From Branchipolynoe longqiensis (Eukaryota; Annelida; Polychaeta; Phyllodocida; Polynoidae), in assembly GCA_030323885.1 (NCBI GenBank), contig CM059196.1:41199798-41263797 (forward strand): a DNA stretch of 64,000 bases. Reading direction: 5' to 3'. The translations under genes and the position numbers were made by a program. The notes beneath the pieces were generated by a model, which worked only from the letters and a program-made list of their open reading frames with translations, ran no database searches and had not been told where the DNA came from. Below are positions 43,630-54,555 of the stretch, in pieces; the stretch's first letter is position 1, and each line of letters begins with the position of its first letter.

Positions 43630-44480
43630 TTGAGCCCAGTCGCCGATGGGTTGGAGAGGAAGGAGGGGAAAGTATGGGATCCGCAGCAAAGGAGGAAAGA
43701 GAAGCAGTGACAAGGAAGAGATCCCCACCCAAGCAATCAACTCCTTTCATCAGGAAAAGGAGTAAGCTCGGGAGAAAAAAAGGGTAGGATTGAGGAAAGA
43801 GAAGTTGAAGAGAGTTGATTGAGAGGGCTGTGCATCCTTGCTCTGTGGTGACCAGTCGCGAGCCAGAAACATGAACAGAGTAAGGCGGTAGGAGGTGAAA
43901 AGCTGGCCGGCCTCCCCTGCAGTATTTTTGTGTACACATATCCAGGAGAGGAAACCAGCAGCTGAAGGGGAATAGAAGAGGTGTGGACGAAGTGGAGTCC
44001 GGACAGCACGTGCGAGCTTAAGCTAGGATTCCTTACACGTGGTATGCAGTATGCGAATGCGAATGCGGCAAAAAATCGAAAAGCAGCTAAGTCAATGGGG
44101 GTGATTCCTTACAGGCAGTATGCGGCATGTGGCATGCGGCATGTGAATACTGAATCGGTCCATGTAGCGATCGGTGTGGCATGCGAATGCGAATGCCCAT
44201 AGACAACAGTGTTAGAGAAACCTGACACTATGTGTGTGGGTGTGGGTGAAAGGACCCAACCCGTTCGCATACCGCATGCCGCATGCCGCATGCCGCATAC
44301 CGCGTGTAAGGAATCCTAGCTCCTAGGTCAGCAGAAAGAATGCACTTAAAGAACCAGGTGCTCGGCATTCGGGGATCGGGTCCTCTGGTTCCTGAGGAGG
44401 GCCTGGAGCTGTGACTGAATGTGCTTACATGACATTGATTCCCCTCCCAGCCCTTTTATTTACTCTAGGTCATTACATTT
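43630..44480 (+). repeat. Dispersed repeat R, second copy, interrupted
   Basis: 43630-44010 matches 13380-13795 block by block. After the TIR element at 44023-44322, sequence with 'ggtgctcggcattcgggg' continues, but whether it belongs to R is uncertain. Confidence 0.6.
44023..44322. mobile_element. Word-iterated TIR element (GCATGCGG words)
   Basis: Ends 'gctaggattccttacacg' and 'cgtgtaaggaatcctagc' are perfect inverted repeats. The interior iterates 'gcgaatgcgaatgcgg', 'gcggcatgtggcatgcggca' and its complement. No coding capacity. Target duplication not clear. Confidence 0.85.
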
Positions 44481-44582
44481 TAAGAAAAATATTAACCTGG
44501 AATCGCATAGTACCTGTTGACCAAACTTGATTGCCGTCTTGCCCTATATTTGTAGCTAATACTATAAAGATTGCAGTATAAT

Positions 44583-44690
44583 TGAAGAGCTCTTTTCCAA
44601 AACGTGATAAGCGCCGATCCAAAAATATGAGCTTGCAATGCCAATGCCAAGCTTGTAGCTCGTGCTTTGGAAAAGAACTCTGCATATATA
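44583..44690. repeat. Small repeat R2, uninterrupted copy (empty site)
   Basis: 'gaagagctcttttccaaaac' to 'tttggaaaagaactctgcat'; an inverted copy at 45058-45975 is split by the element at 45086-45883. Confidence 0.75.
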
Positions 44691-45010
44691 TATATCTAAG
44701 AATTGCACGGCAACACAGTATTGGTGGGTACATTATTTATTTACAGGAATTGAGAATAGTAGAGAACAGTAATGCACCTGGCTGGGCCTCAAATGCCCTA
44801 CCTAAAAAGAATAAGAAAAAAGTTTTGAAAGCAAGTGTGGAGGCTCTGGCTGCCAGGGACAGACTGAGCCAACATCAACAACAGGTGTAGGGAGGCTCCT
44901 GCCCCACCTGGTGGTTGTGCATGGCACTATCCTGTGAGCCCCCCAGGAGCCCGTGGGTGGCAGCACCATGCAATTCGCTTACATCCGCATATACGTTGTA
45001 TATACGTGGG

Positions 45011-45012
<2 letters not shown>

Positions 45013-45052
<40 letters not shown>

Positions 45053-45072
45053 GAGCTCTTTATATATATATG
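45013..45072. repeat. (TA)n microsatellite
   Basis: Mostly TA dinucleotides, broken by 'gaagagctctt' of repeat R2. Confidence 0.9.
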
Positions 45073-45085
45073 CAGAGTTCTTTTA

Positions 45086-45883
45086 TGGTGCAGTCACACT
45101 ACGACGTGTTTTCCGGCGTGCCGCCAACGCGCAAAATATTTGCTTGCAAGCGAGACACGTCCAACTTTTCACCGTTTTGGGACAAAGTTTGACGGGTTGG
45201 TGGCGCGCTATTGGTGCGATTTTGGCGTGTTTTTGGCGCATTATTGGCGCGTTGGTGGCGTGTTGGTCGCGTGTTGGTGGCCTGCCGGTGGTGTGAAGGC
45301 AGCGCGCTGGTATCGTGTTAGTACCGTGTCAACGCGTAGACACCCGCCATCAACACGTCAAGACGTGCCGGGAACACGTCCAGACCTGCCACCAGCACGT
45401 CCAGACGTGCCGGCAACACGTCCAACGCGCTGAGAAAAGCTGGAGCAACACCAATGGCGCGCCCACTACCCGCCGATGGGACGTTGCCGATGCGCCGACG
45501 GAACGGTCGCATTTTGGTGAAAGAAAGGCCAACGTTAACCGACGTTGATCAGCGTTCTGCCAGCGTTCCGCCAGTGCGCTGGCAACGTGTATCGACGTGC
45601 TGGTAACGCATCCGTAATGCGCCCTCCAACCCATCGGAGTGCGTCATTCCGCGCCGAAAGTTTTGTGCAAGCACAAAACGATCGGCGCCACCTGGCGCGC
45701 GCCGATGCACGCCGACGTGTCCATTCACACGTTGCTATCACTCGACGTGTACCGACGTATACCGACGCACTGTCAACGCGCCGGTAATGCGTCCCGACAC
45801 ATCCCAACGTTTCGCCCAAAAACCGAACACGTTGGCACGCGTTGTCCAACGCTGGTGCAACACGTCGTAGTGTGACTGCGGCA
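45086..45883. mobile_element. Word-iterated TIR element (ACGCG/ACGTG words), TTA duplication
   Basis: About 800 bp. Ends 'tggtgcagtcacactacgac' and 'gtcgtagtgtgactgcggca' are flanked by TTA on both sides (45083-45085 and 45884-45886). The interior consists of 'ggcgcgttggtggcgtgttg'-type words, then 'cacgtccagacgtgcc' words, then the reverse. The uninterrupted copy of the host repeat at 44583-44690 confirms the insertion site. Frames inside are composition artefacts. Confidence 0.9.
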
Positions 45884-46121
45884 TTAGAAAGGACGAGCTA
45901 GGAGCTTGGTATTGGCAATGGAAGCTCACTTTTTTGATTGGCGCTCATTGCCTTTCGGAAAAGAGCTCTTCAATTCTCCGAGCAAATATTTTACATTTGA
46001 TTAAATATCACTTCCGGTGACGTCCCCACTATAGATTTCTGAATCTTGTCACATTCATATACCCTGACCTAATTGCTAATTGTTATACCTTTCGCCTACT
46101 ATTGTGTGCAGACAGTTTAGG

Positions 46122-46736
46122 CCCCGTCACATACACATTAGTGGACGTAGTTTAACATAGTGGAGGCTAACATAGTTGGACGTAGTTGAACATAGTTGAA
46201 CGTAGTTGAACGTACCGGCATCCATATTTCTCCTTGGTAATAACGTGGGGGGGGCCATGAATTCCTATTTAATCTTTGGACACGTTCAAAAGAGTGCTAT
46301 GTTAGAGGCTGAATTTGCATCTGTGATGCCAACATACTCTAGCGTAATCTAGCATACTATAGCATACTCTAGCATACTCTAGCATGCTCTAGCATACTCT
46401 AGAATACTCTAGCATACTCTAGTGTACTCTAGTGTACTCTAGCATGCTCTAGGGTACTTGGATAAAGCCCTGGTCACATAGCCGTTAGTGGACATACGTG
46501 AACGTAGTGGAGGCTAACATAGTTCAACGTACCAGCATTTGTATCATAAGATATTTATTCGTTACCATGCCATATTTATCCATACCATAATGTATTTATC
46601 CATGCCAAAACCTGCCGTACCTTAATGTATTTCAACATAGTTTAACATACTTACATCACGTTTGACCCACATTAGCCTCCACTACGTTCACCTACGTTTA
46701 ACTACGTCCACTAACGTGTATGTGACCGGGGCATTG
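46122..46736. mobile_element. Word-iterated TIR element(s) (AACGTAG, CTCTAGCATA words)
   Basis: Outer ends 'ggccccgtcacatacacatt' and 'aacgtgtatgtgaccggggc' are inverted. A second, internal left-type end 'gccctggtcacatagccgtt' lies at about 46467, so two related elements may abut or nest. The interior repeats 'gaacgtagttgaacatagtt' and a tandem of about twelve 'agcatactct' decamers (46327-46445). Confidence 0.8.
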
Positions 46737-46877
46737 TACCCTTCGCCACCAGTGCACCACACACACTGACTCACCACCTGACCACTGTGTGTGCTTCCTC
46801 AACGTCTGCATGTACACTGCACCATTTTCCAGGACTAATGCAGTGTGCTCCCATCCAACCATCGGCTGGCTAGGAGC

Positions 46878-47286
46878 TAGATAAAGGATTCACCCGGTAC
46901 TCGCAGTACACGGGTGAAGACCAGCCTTATAAAAAAATGGTCTAAAAAGTGGGTTAATGAAATGAGAAGCCTAATTTCACAATCTAAGAAGCAACATTTA
47001 TTCTTTGTAGATGTCTTCATATTTACCCGCTACCTTTGAGTTGAAAAATATAATAAAATAGCTAGTTTAATACGATTTAAAATTTAGATCGAACGCGTTC
47101 CATGGCCGCCATCTTGGATTTTTGCATTCTCTCCCATTTCACCAAATCTATGCTAATATATGTAGCCATTTGATCATGGAACCACAGTTTCTACTTCATG
47201 TTCCATACTAAAGCTATTTTCGCCTGTATTTACACTATGTTGTCGTTCACCTGTATACTACAAGTACGGGGTGAATCTTTTATCTA
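46878..47286. mobile_element. GATAAAG MITE with 9-bp target duplication
   Basis: Ends 'tagataaaggattcacccgg' and 'gggtgaatcttttatcta' form a ~40-bp inverted repeat. Flanks carry GCTAGGAGC on both sides (46869-46877, 47287-47295). A 9-bp duplication with long TIRs fits Mutator-like elements (inference). No coding capacity. Confidence 0.85.
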
Positions 47287-47295
47287 GCTAGGAGC

Positions 47296-47823
47296 CTGCT
47301 TAGTGGATTTCTGGGTTCCAGCTTCAATATCTCGGAATACATCTATTATTAGCATGTCTGTTGAGGTAAATTGCTGAGAAATCTGCGGTGTCGACTGACC
47401 TGAGTTTACTGACCTGGCTGCAGCTTTCCCAACCCAGCACAAACAAACAACCAATCAAGGCCGGTGATCCAATTAGATCAATGAACGAACCAAAGAATGC
47501 AGTATGAGACACCATTCTAGATATTCTCCCAGTCCACTTTGCTCATTTTATCTTTACCCAGCTTTAGCATGGAACGAGACCCCGGCCTCTACATAACATA
47601 GCAATATTTAGTCAAATTCCTTATATGTGTGCCGACAATAGACCAATACATACAGTTTAAAACCTCCCACAAAAACACCTTATTCATGAGAATACGTTGA
47701 TATTCTTTTGGTGTGTGTGTCTCATATTTTCCGCGTTATAATTTCTGTTCATTGAAACTGGCGGAATTAATTATTGGGGTTTTGCATTCCAGCATCAGCT
47801 GAGACCATATGATGATGCCTAAT
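47296..47823. other. Intergenic, nothing recognised
   Basis: No gene or repeat recognised. Confidence 0.5.
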
Positions 47824-47947
47824 TGGTTATGACAGTACACGCTCATGACAGTTTTATGGTACTGTTCCATATCGATGCCGCACCGCCAGCACTATGAGTA
47901 TGAGTATGACCCCGATATTCCACTCCAGTCAAATTATCCTAACACGG
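47824..47947 (-). repeat. SINE-A fragment, reverse
   Basis: 'atgacagtacacgctcatga' and 'gtcaaattatcctaacac' from the SINE-A body, with a small 'atgagt' tandem inside. Confidence 0.7.
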
Positions 47948-48120
47948 ATCCAACAGAAATGCTCAAAACAGTTAATGTCAAAAAGAATGAACCCACACAT
48001 TATTCTAACGCTGATGCAATATAAATGCACACCACGATCACTGTCAAAGATAATGAAAAATACAGTAATCCCGTTGAACTTTATGGCCCACCTATTTAGT
48101 TTTCCCCCAATTTGAAGACC

Positions 48121-48860
48121 TGGGCCCATATGCATGAAGAATTATTTATCGCCCCTGGTGGTAAGGACCGAGTTCGGGGTAGCTATCGCCGGGGGTAAGA
48201 AATGTGTCACAGGGTATGCATGGAGCCAAAGCGACGAGGAGGTAGCTACCCTTGTAGTTATTTTATAGATGTGGGAAATCCTTCTGCATTTGTAGGCATA
48301 TATTAAGCTCAAATCTATTAAAGGCTATCATATTTAACAGAATTACATACGCAATAAGTGATATTTCATGAAATTAACCCTAAATTCGAAGCAATATTAA
48401 TGCTGCCGCCGCAATGGCGGCGATATTAATATTTATATTTTCGAATCGACGAACGTAAAGTAAACAAACCGCCACCGCCGCCAGTATGGAAAGCGACGTT
48501 AATGTGGCGGTGGCGGCGATTTGTTTACTTTACGTTCGTCGATTCGAAAATATAAATATTAATATCGCCGCCATTGCGGCGGCAGCGTTAATATTGCTTC
48601 GAATTTAGGGTTAATTTCATGAAATTTCACTTATTGGGTATGTAATTCTGTTAAATATGATCGCATTCAATAGATTTGGCCCGAGTCAGTCCCTACCACC
48701 ACCCTTATACCTGCTACGGAGTGGGGGTAGCTTACCCAACTTTTACCCCCCGGGGTTTGCCTACCCCGGTCACATGCATAGCGACTTTTCGCCGCTACCC
48801 TGGATATCCCCTCTACCCCCAGGGGTAGAGCGCTACCACCGCCCCATGCATACGGGCCCA
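48121..48860. mobile_element. Foldback element 2 (ATGCATACGGGCCC)
   Basis: About 740 bp. The arms pair over most of their length: 'gaattacatacgcaataagt' (left) against 'gtatgtaattctgtt' (right), and 'gaagcaatattaatgctgcc' against its complement near 48590. A GC-rich core 'gccgccaccgccgcc' lies in the centre. Same family as 36616-37331. Confidence 0.9.
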
Positions 48861-49263
48861 GTATGGTGCAATGCTATCCAGCCTGAAGAAATGGACGAAA
48901 GGTAACTGGATCTGTGAGATGAGGTTTGTTGCACTGATATTAATTCCGCCTCTATATTTATACCATTCTAAGATGAAGGTGAAGCAGCCACAGCTGTGTC
49001 CTCACATGCTACCCTAGCCGGGGACCCATCATTTGTGCATGGTCAGCAGTTTGCTTTGTGCTTTGACAATGCCAATGCGCAAACTTTCGTGTCAGCTTCC
49101 GCCCAGAGCTGTATGACGTCAGCAACACAGGTGGCCTTGTTATATCCTCCAAGTATAGCAGCCATGGGGATTTGGGGATTATATTTCCAATTCTAGGTTT
49201 TATTTTTATTTGTTAAATTCTGGTTGGTTCTTTGTTGCATCAGAATAATGTAACTGAGTGTTA
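48861..49263. other. Intergenic, nothing recognised
   Basis: No gene or repeat recognised. Confidence 0.5.
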
Positions 49264-49480
49264 TTTGATTCTTATTATTATTTTTCTTATTCTTATTTTT
49301 ATTCTTATTCTCATTTTTATTCTTATTCTCATTTTTATTCTTATTCTCATTCTTATTCTCATTCTTATTCTCATTCTTATTCTCATTCTTATTCTTATTC
49401 TCATTCTTATTCTCATTCTTATTCTCATTCTTATTATTATTCTTATTCTTATTATTCTTCTTCTTATTATTATCATCATC
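49264..49480. repeat. (TTATTC)n simple repeat
   Basis: Hexamer array (TTATTC, TCATTC). Its frames read as SYSYSY or NKNENK and are not genes. Confidence 0.95.
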
Positions 49481-49496
49481 TTTTTGTAATGGGGGA

Positions 49497-49935
49497 GGGG
49501 GGGCTATCACTTCAGTGGCAAAAGTATCCCTGTGGGAAAGCATATTGGTATGCAGGTATTGCAGGTATAGCAATACCTTAGGGAGTTTGACGCCCCTGCC
49601 TTGCAGAGTTGTAAACCACTGCCTTGTGGTACAGGTCCTTGACAGAACTGAAGGCTAAGGGAGCAAACCCTAAACAGAAAACCATGTCACTGTGGCAGCA
49701 TTAAGGGCGGTTGATGTATGGAACTCCCAACATCTCCCGACCAGCCACTGTAGGGACAAATAGTTTTGCGCCTGTCTTGACATGTTCTTGCTGGTGTGAA
49801 ACCTCTATTCGCTCCCCGAGAGAGTGCCGCTGGTAACTTGCAAAAGCCAGCAGCACTTCAACACTTTTGCAGGCAGTTTTCATGAGAAAGCAGTCTTTGT
49901 CGCATCGTGACCGACAGCATGATGATGATGATGAT
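49497..49935 (-). repeat. Dispersed repeat P, reverse copy
   Basis: Inverted relative to 56255-56725 and highly similar. Read on the minus strand both contain a 60-codon frame ending GREMLGVPYINRP and stopping at the same place (here 49883-49701). The protein is not recognised. Most differences between the copies change amino acids, so there is no sign of selection on the frame. Confidence 0.75.
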
Positions 49936-49984
49936 GGGGCAGCACTATAAAGACGTCATGTGCACGGATTGTCGCAGTCACAAT

Positions 49985-50333
49985 TTCAAAATTGCATATT
50001 CCGATGAAAGCTTCTACTTTTTTTAAAGCATCTAGGTTTTGATCCTAGATATCCAACCTGCATACCAGTGCTCTCTCTGATTAAACATTTTGGTGCAGTT
50101 TGGAGCTTCCGGCCATGTTGCTAAATGCAAAAATAGGTAAGTAGAGCAAAGGTCCAACATTTCAATGTGGATGCCAAAGTTGCCAATATTAATTTGGCAT
50201 ATGTTCTCTTTATATATCTCCAAACATCGAAACTACGTCAAACTAAAATTAAGTCAATTATACCGACAAACCAAATATCTGTATCGGACCAATATGGCTG
50301 AAATTGAAACTCATCAGATTATGCAACTTTAAG
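49985..50333. mobile_element. MITE family 1-like element
   Basis: 'aaattgcatattccgatgaa' and 'catcagattatgcaactttaa' form the ends; 'gatcctagatatccaacctg' follows the left end as in family 1. Interior diverged. Confidence 0.7.
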
Positions 50334-50436
50334 TTGGTACCAGTTCTCATGTAATTTTGATATGTTGCTAGGGTTGAAAACCTGAACAAATAAAGGCCTA
50401 TAAAGTTACTATGACAACCAGCAGCATATGAACATA

Positions 50437-51285
50437 CAGATAAAAGATTCACCTGGTACTTGTAGTACATGGGTGAACGACAACGTAGTGTAAATACGGG
50501 TGAAAATAGATTTAGTATGGAACAGGAAGTAGAATGCCTGGCACTAGTGTCAAATAAGGCGTAATCGATTAATCGACTCTGGTCACCCGAGCCACTTTTT
50601 GGTGCATGCGCACATCCTGCAGACTCGGGTCGAATAATCGAATACGCTTCTCCGCGCTCGGGTGGACAGTTTTTTTTTTTTTTTTTAATAATCGATAAAA
50701 CTACAGCAAAATAGGATTTAAAGTATTTTATGATGGCCTAATTTATCTATCTTTCCATTTCATTAATCTAAGTTATTCTTTAAAAAAATCATGTATGACT
50801 GGTACTGGTAGCTGTTATCCTGCAGGACGGTACCAGCGCAAATGTGACGTCATCGCTCATAGTCAACCCCAGCTAGGAGGTGGGTTACTTGGGTCGGATC
50901 GTTTTGCACACGGCACGTGTATTTGTCGACTCTACTCGCAGTGTTCGATTTGAAATTCTGATGACTCAGGTGACCCAAGTGGCTCGGGTCGTGTTAATCG
51001 ATTACGGCCACTGTTACTTATAACGGCACAGAGTTGGTGAAATGGGAGAGAATGCAAAAAGACAAGATGCCGTCGATTTCACTTTTAATTCTTATTAAAC
51101 GAGATGTTTTATTATATTTTTCAACTCAAAGGTAGCGGGGAAATATGAAGACATATACAAATAATAAATTTGCTTTTTAGATTGTAAAATTAGGCTCTCA
51201 TTTCATTAACCCGCTTTTTCGACCGTTTTTATATAAGGCTTGTCTTCACCCGTGTACTGCGAGTAGAGGGTAGATCCTTTATCTA
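50437..51285. mobile_element. GATAAAG MITE, interrupted by MITE family 2
   Basis: Ends 'cagataaaagattcacctgg' and 'agggtagatcctttatcta' match 46878-47286. Flanks ATGAACATA and ATCAACATA (8 of 9 equal) mark the target duplication. A family 2 element sits inside at 50558-51008. Confidence 0.85.
50558..51008. mobile_element. MITE family 2 (CGGGTCACCCGAG), nested
   Basis: Inverted copy of 7972-8415, with ends 'ggcgtaatcgattaatcgac' and 'gttaatcgattacggcc'. Inserted within the GATAAAG MITE, hence younger than it. Confidence 0.85.
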
Positions 51286-51735
51286 ATCAACATAGAGTTC
51301 ATTGCAAGATGGCATGTTTCGATGGAAAACAAACCCCCAAAAGAATTGGTCTGAGCAAGAATACTTTACTCTAAGGGTAAATCACTGACATCTGCATAAC
51401 AAGTTGCACTTTTTTTTACGGTCGCTCTCCACACGTGTTATATATAATTCACAAACATTGCTTCTTGCATGAGCGCAAATTAGGCCTAATGGTTCTCATT
51501 TGAGGTTCAAGCACAGTGGCGCTACCTGCCGAATGTTTCCGACAATTAGACACCTGACCCAACGCTTTCTAGAAGTTAACGCAGCAGGCGAAAGCAAAAC
51601 ATGTTATCTAGATTGTGTTGGTTGTTGGAGTTTTGCATCCTAGCAACAATTGTTATGTAGATTTGATTCTACATATCCAACTTAGATACTGATGAATATT
51701 AAATATTCATTAAGACATATGCAATACCAAGTTGT
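51286..51735. other. Intergenic, nothing recognised
   Basis: 51655-51700 contains 'gattctacatatccaactta', a possible piece of MITE family 1. Nothing else. Confidence 0.4.
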
Positions 51736-52018
51736 TTTGGTAGATCGTGGGTTCGAACCCTGGTCGAGTCAAACAAATGACTTTATAATCGATACTTGTC
51801 TCTTCCTAGCCAGGGCCTCGATATTTTTAGGATAGGGCAAGACCTGGTTGGCTCAGTGTCAGGATAATGTGACTGAGTGGGATATCAGGTCATGGTGCCG
51901 GTGGCCTGGTCTCCCAGTGGGGCAACCCTATAAAGTCACCATGAGTGTGCACTGTTACAAATCGGTGCCCATCCTGATAGGACCTTAGATGCTGCCAGGA
52001 CATAACATTCCAACAACA
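51736..52018 (+). repeat. SINE-A, 5' part of head missing
   Basis: From 'tggtagatcgtgggttcgaa' through the body to 'gctgccaggacataacattc'. Confidence 0.85.
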
Positions 52019-52045
52019 AGACCTACTAGACCATGGGCAATGTTT

Positions 52046-52102
52046 GTTTGTTTGTTGTTGTTTTACGTCCTAGCAACATCTAAGGTCATATCAGGACGGG
52101 GC
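52046..52102 (-). repeat. SINE-A 3' tail fragment, reverse
   Basis: 'ttgttgttttacgtcctagc' and 'aaggtcatatcaggacgggg' only. Confidence 0.8.
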
Positions 52103-52109
52103 ATGCACA

Positions 52110-53010
52110 ATGTGCTGCTCCCTACAACACTAGTATTTTCCTCCACTACCACCAGAGGGCAGGTTGTTGATGGGGATCCTCAATTAGACCTTTTCAACAG
52201 AGCAGGCTGCACAGTCAGCTGTCACCCACAGCATTTCTCCCGCTTTCCTCAGAGGAAAGGTTCGCGGTGGAATTCCTCTATATGACCCTTTCCCACAGGG
52301 CGTACTGCATAGTGAGCCGCTACCCAGCCACACATTAGTTCTTCCCACTGCCATTAGAGGGCAGGTTGATTGCGGAAATCCTCTTAAAGAAGTTGACTAT
52401 AGAAAATGCAGTGAGTTGTTAACCATAAACTATTTATTTTGGTTGTGAAAATCCTCTATAAGAACTTGACCATAGAGAATGCACTGAGCTGTTAACCATA
52501 ACAATATTTCTTTTGGTTGTGGAAATCCTCTATAAGAACTTGACCATAGAGAAGGAACTGAGCTCTGAACCATCAACATATTTCTTTTGGTTGTGGAAAT
52601 TCTCTATAAGAACTTGACCATAGAGAATACACTGAGCTGGTAACCATAAAACTATTTATTTGGGTTATGGAAATCCTCTATAAGAACTTGACCATAGAGA
52701 ATGCAGTGAGTGGTTAACCACAAAACTATGTTTTGGTTATGGACATTCTCAATAAAAACTTGACCATAGAGAATGCAGTTAGTTGTTAATCATAAAACTA
52801 TGTCTTCCCCCACTGCAATTAGAGGGCAGGTTGTTATTGGATATTCTTTATAACACAATGGCCGCAGAGCATGGTGCATAGTCAGCTGTTACCCACTCTA
52901 ATCATTATTTCCACTGCCATCATGGAAATCCTCTATAAGACACATTCAAGAAGGCAGGCTGCGTACTGAAATGACACCTATAATATTAGTTCTCACCAGG
53001 GGGCGGGATG
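52110..53010 (+). repeat. ~101-bp minisatellite with an inner ~75-bp array
   Basis: Units of the 5186 type are seen near 52151, 52249, 52351, 52813 and 52910. Between 52372 and 52805 six shorter units of about 75 bp ('aatcctctataagaacttga', 'ccatagagaatgcactgagc', 'tgttaaccataa') form a homogeneous subarray. It looks like local amplification of a shortened unit. Confidence 0.85.
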
Positions 53011-53239
53011 GTGGTGGAACTCATATGAAAAGTCGACATTCTTGCATGTTGGGCAGGAACCATGCCTTTAATTTGCGAAAACGTGGAATTGATGGCACCG
53101 ACTCAGTGTGGAATTTACTTCCGGTCACGTGACGACGCCATCTTGAATTCAGGCATATGCTCATGGCAGTGGCATGTTTATTAGTGTGCAGGACGATATT
53201 TTATTGTGTTCCACTACTAGCACACTCTACAGCTGATTT

Positions 53240-53480
53240 TTTAAATTTAATTTATTTATTTATTTTTTTATTGACGAGGTATTTACTCTGCCCATAACGT
53301 ATAAGCTCCTGTCAGGGTGCTTGTTTTCAACGCTGGACAGCTGTGGTGCTGTCTTGATCTGTTCCTTTGTCTGACTTGTTGATTTGTTCCCCAAACACTT
53401 ATATTTACCCTTAACATGTATGGCCACCTTTCCGTAGTGCAGCAAACGTAACAACAGCCTCAATCAATCAATCAATCAAT
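53240..53480 (-). repeat. LINE 3' end, second family (reverse)
   Basis: 'tattgacgaggtatttactc', 'gcttgttttcaacgctggac' and a (CAAT)n run (53462-53480); matches 15095-15190 and the complement of 57600-57720. Confidence 0.7.
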
Positions 53481-53670
53481 AGTTCCGTCCTCTAGTCGAG
53501 GGTTGGATGCAATATTGAACTCTGACGAATGATGTGGCCAAAATAAATAAGTTTCTTTGTCTGTATAGTGGCAAACAAGCTTTTCTTATTTTTAATTTTC
53601 CAAAGCCTAAAAAAACAAACAACAACCTCACATAACTGTTAATTCAACGGCAGGCCTATCGAGCGGTGTT

Positions 53671-53891
53671 GGTTGGTTGTTGGAGTTTCACATCCTGGGA
53701 ACATCTAAGGTCATATCAGGATGGGTACCGACTTGTGACAGTGCACACTCATGGTGGCTTCACAGTGCTCTCCCATTGGGAGACCAGACCACCAGCACCA
53801 TGACCTCATATCCCACACAGTCACCTTATCCTGACACTGAGCCAACCAGTCCTTGCCCTCTCCTAATAATATTGAGTACCAGGCTAAGAAT
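53671..53891 (-). repeat. SINE-A, reverse, head lost
   Basis: 'ggttggttgttggagtttca' to 'aataatattgagtaccaggc'. Confidence 0.85.
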
Positions 53892-54414
53892 CGAAAACGA
53901 TTCTGGTCCTACCTACAGTGGTTTTCGAAAGTTCTCATTCCTGTACGTCAGGAGACAGAGATGCATAGGGCCCTACTTCGTTACTCCCGTCACATTCACC
54001 ATCTCCAGGACAGGGCTGCTAAACAACCTTATAGAAAAGGTGTTCTAAGAAGGATAGAGATAACGACATGATTTTAAAATCTAATGTGTTAAATATTGTT
54101 CAAATACTTATCTATAATATCCCACTATGTTTGGAGTGAAGAATTGATCGAGTCATGTAGATCAATCAACTTGGAGATCATCTAGTGGCTGCCATCTTGT
54201 TTAGTTGGTCTGTGTTCATCTTCTCCCGATTCCTCAACAGTATCTTTTATTTTTTGGTCCATTAGTTGTTTAAGCAGGGGAAATTTCAGTAATAGAGGAC
54301 TGGTCTTCCTCATTCCACTGCTGGTCGATAGAAAGCCCGAGCCTACACTTTTACCGACCCAAGGGATTTTTAACCTCCCACACCACATAGACATGGTATG
54401 AGAGCAACTGGCTT
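53892..54414. other. Intergenic, nothing recognised
   Basis: A frame at 53853-54071 is open in the part after the SINE (HRALLRYSRHIHHLQDRA) but matches no family I know. Probably chance or a repeat remnant. Confidence 0.4.
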
Positions 54415-54555
54415 TGATGACGCTGTAAGTTATACACAGCGGTGGAAATCCAAATTGGCAGAGGTGGGGGCACAGGGAATCGAACCACTGACCTTCAGAT
54501 TAGGAGTCAGACCTAGAAAAAAGTCAGACACTCTAACCACTCCACCACAGAGAAC
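54415..54555 (-). repeat. tRNA-like SINE of a third type (reverse)
   Basis: On the minus strand 'gtggtggagtggttagagtg' resembles an A box and 'agtggttcgattccctgtgc' a B box. The rest of the element was not delimited. It is not a tRNA: the arm between the boxes is too long. Confidence 0.5.

Noticed and set aside
44915..45875. Long frames on both strands over the ACGCG/ACGTG block
   Set aside because: Stop-poor composition of an inverted-repeat element; no recognisable protein.
49193..49581. Frames of NKNENK or SYSYSY repeats
   Set aside because: Product of the (TTATTC)n hexamer; no coding signal.
52372..52805. Regularly spaced repeats resembling a CRISPR array
   Set aside because: Units are contiguous ~75-bp tandem copies without distinct spacers, in an animal genome.
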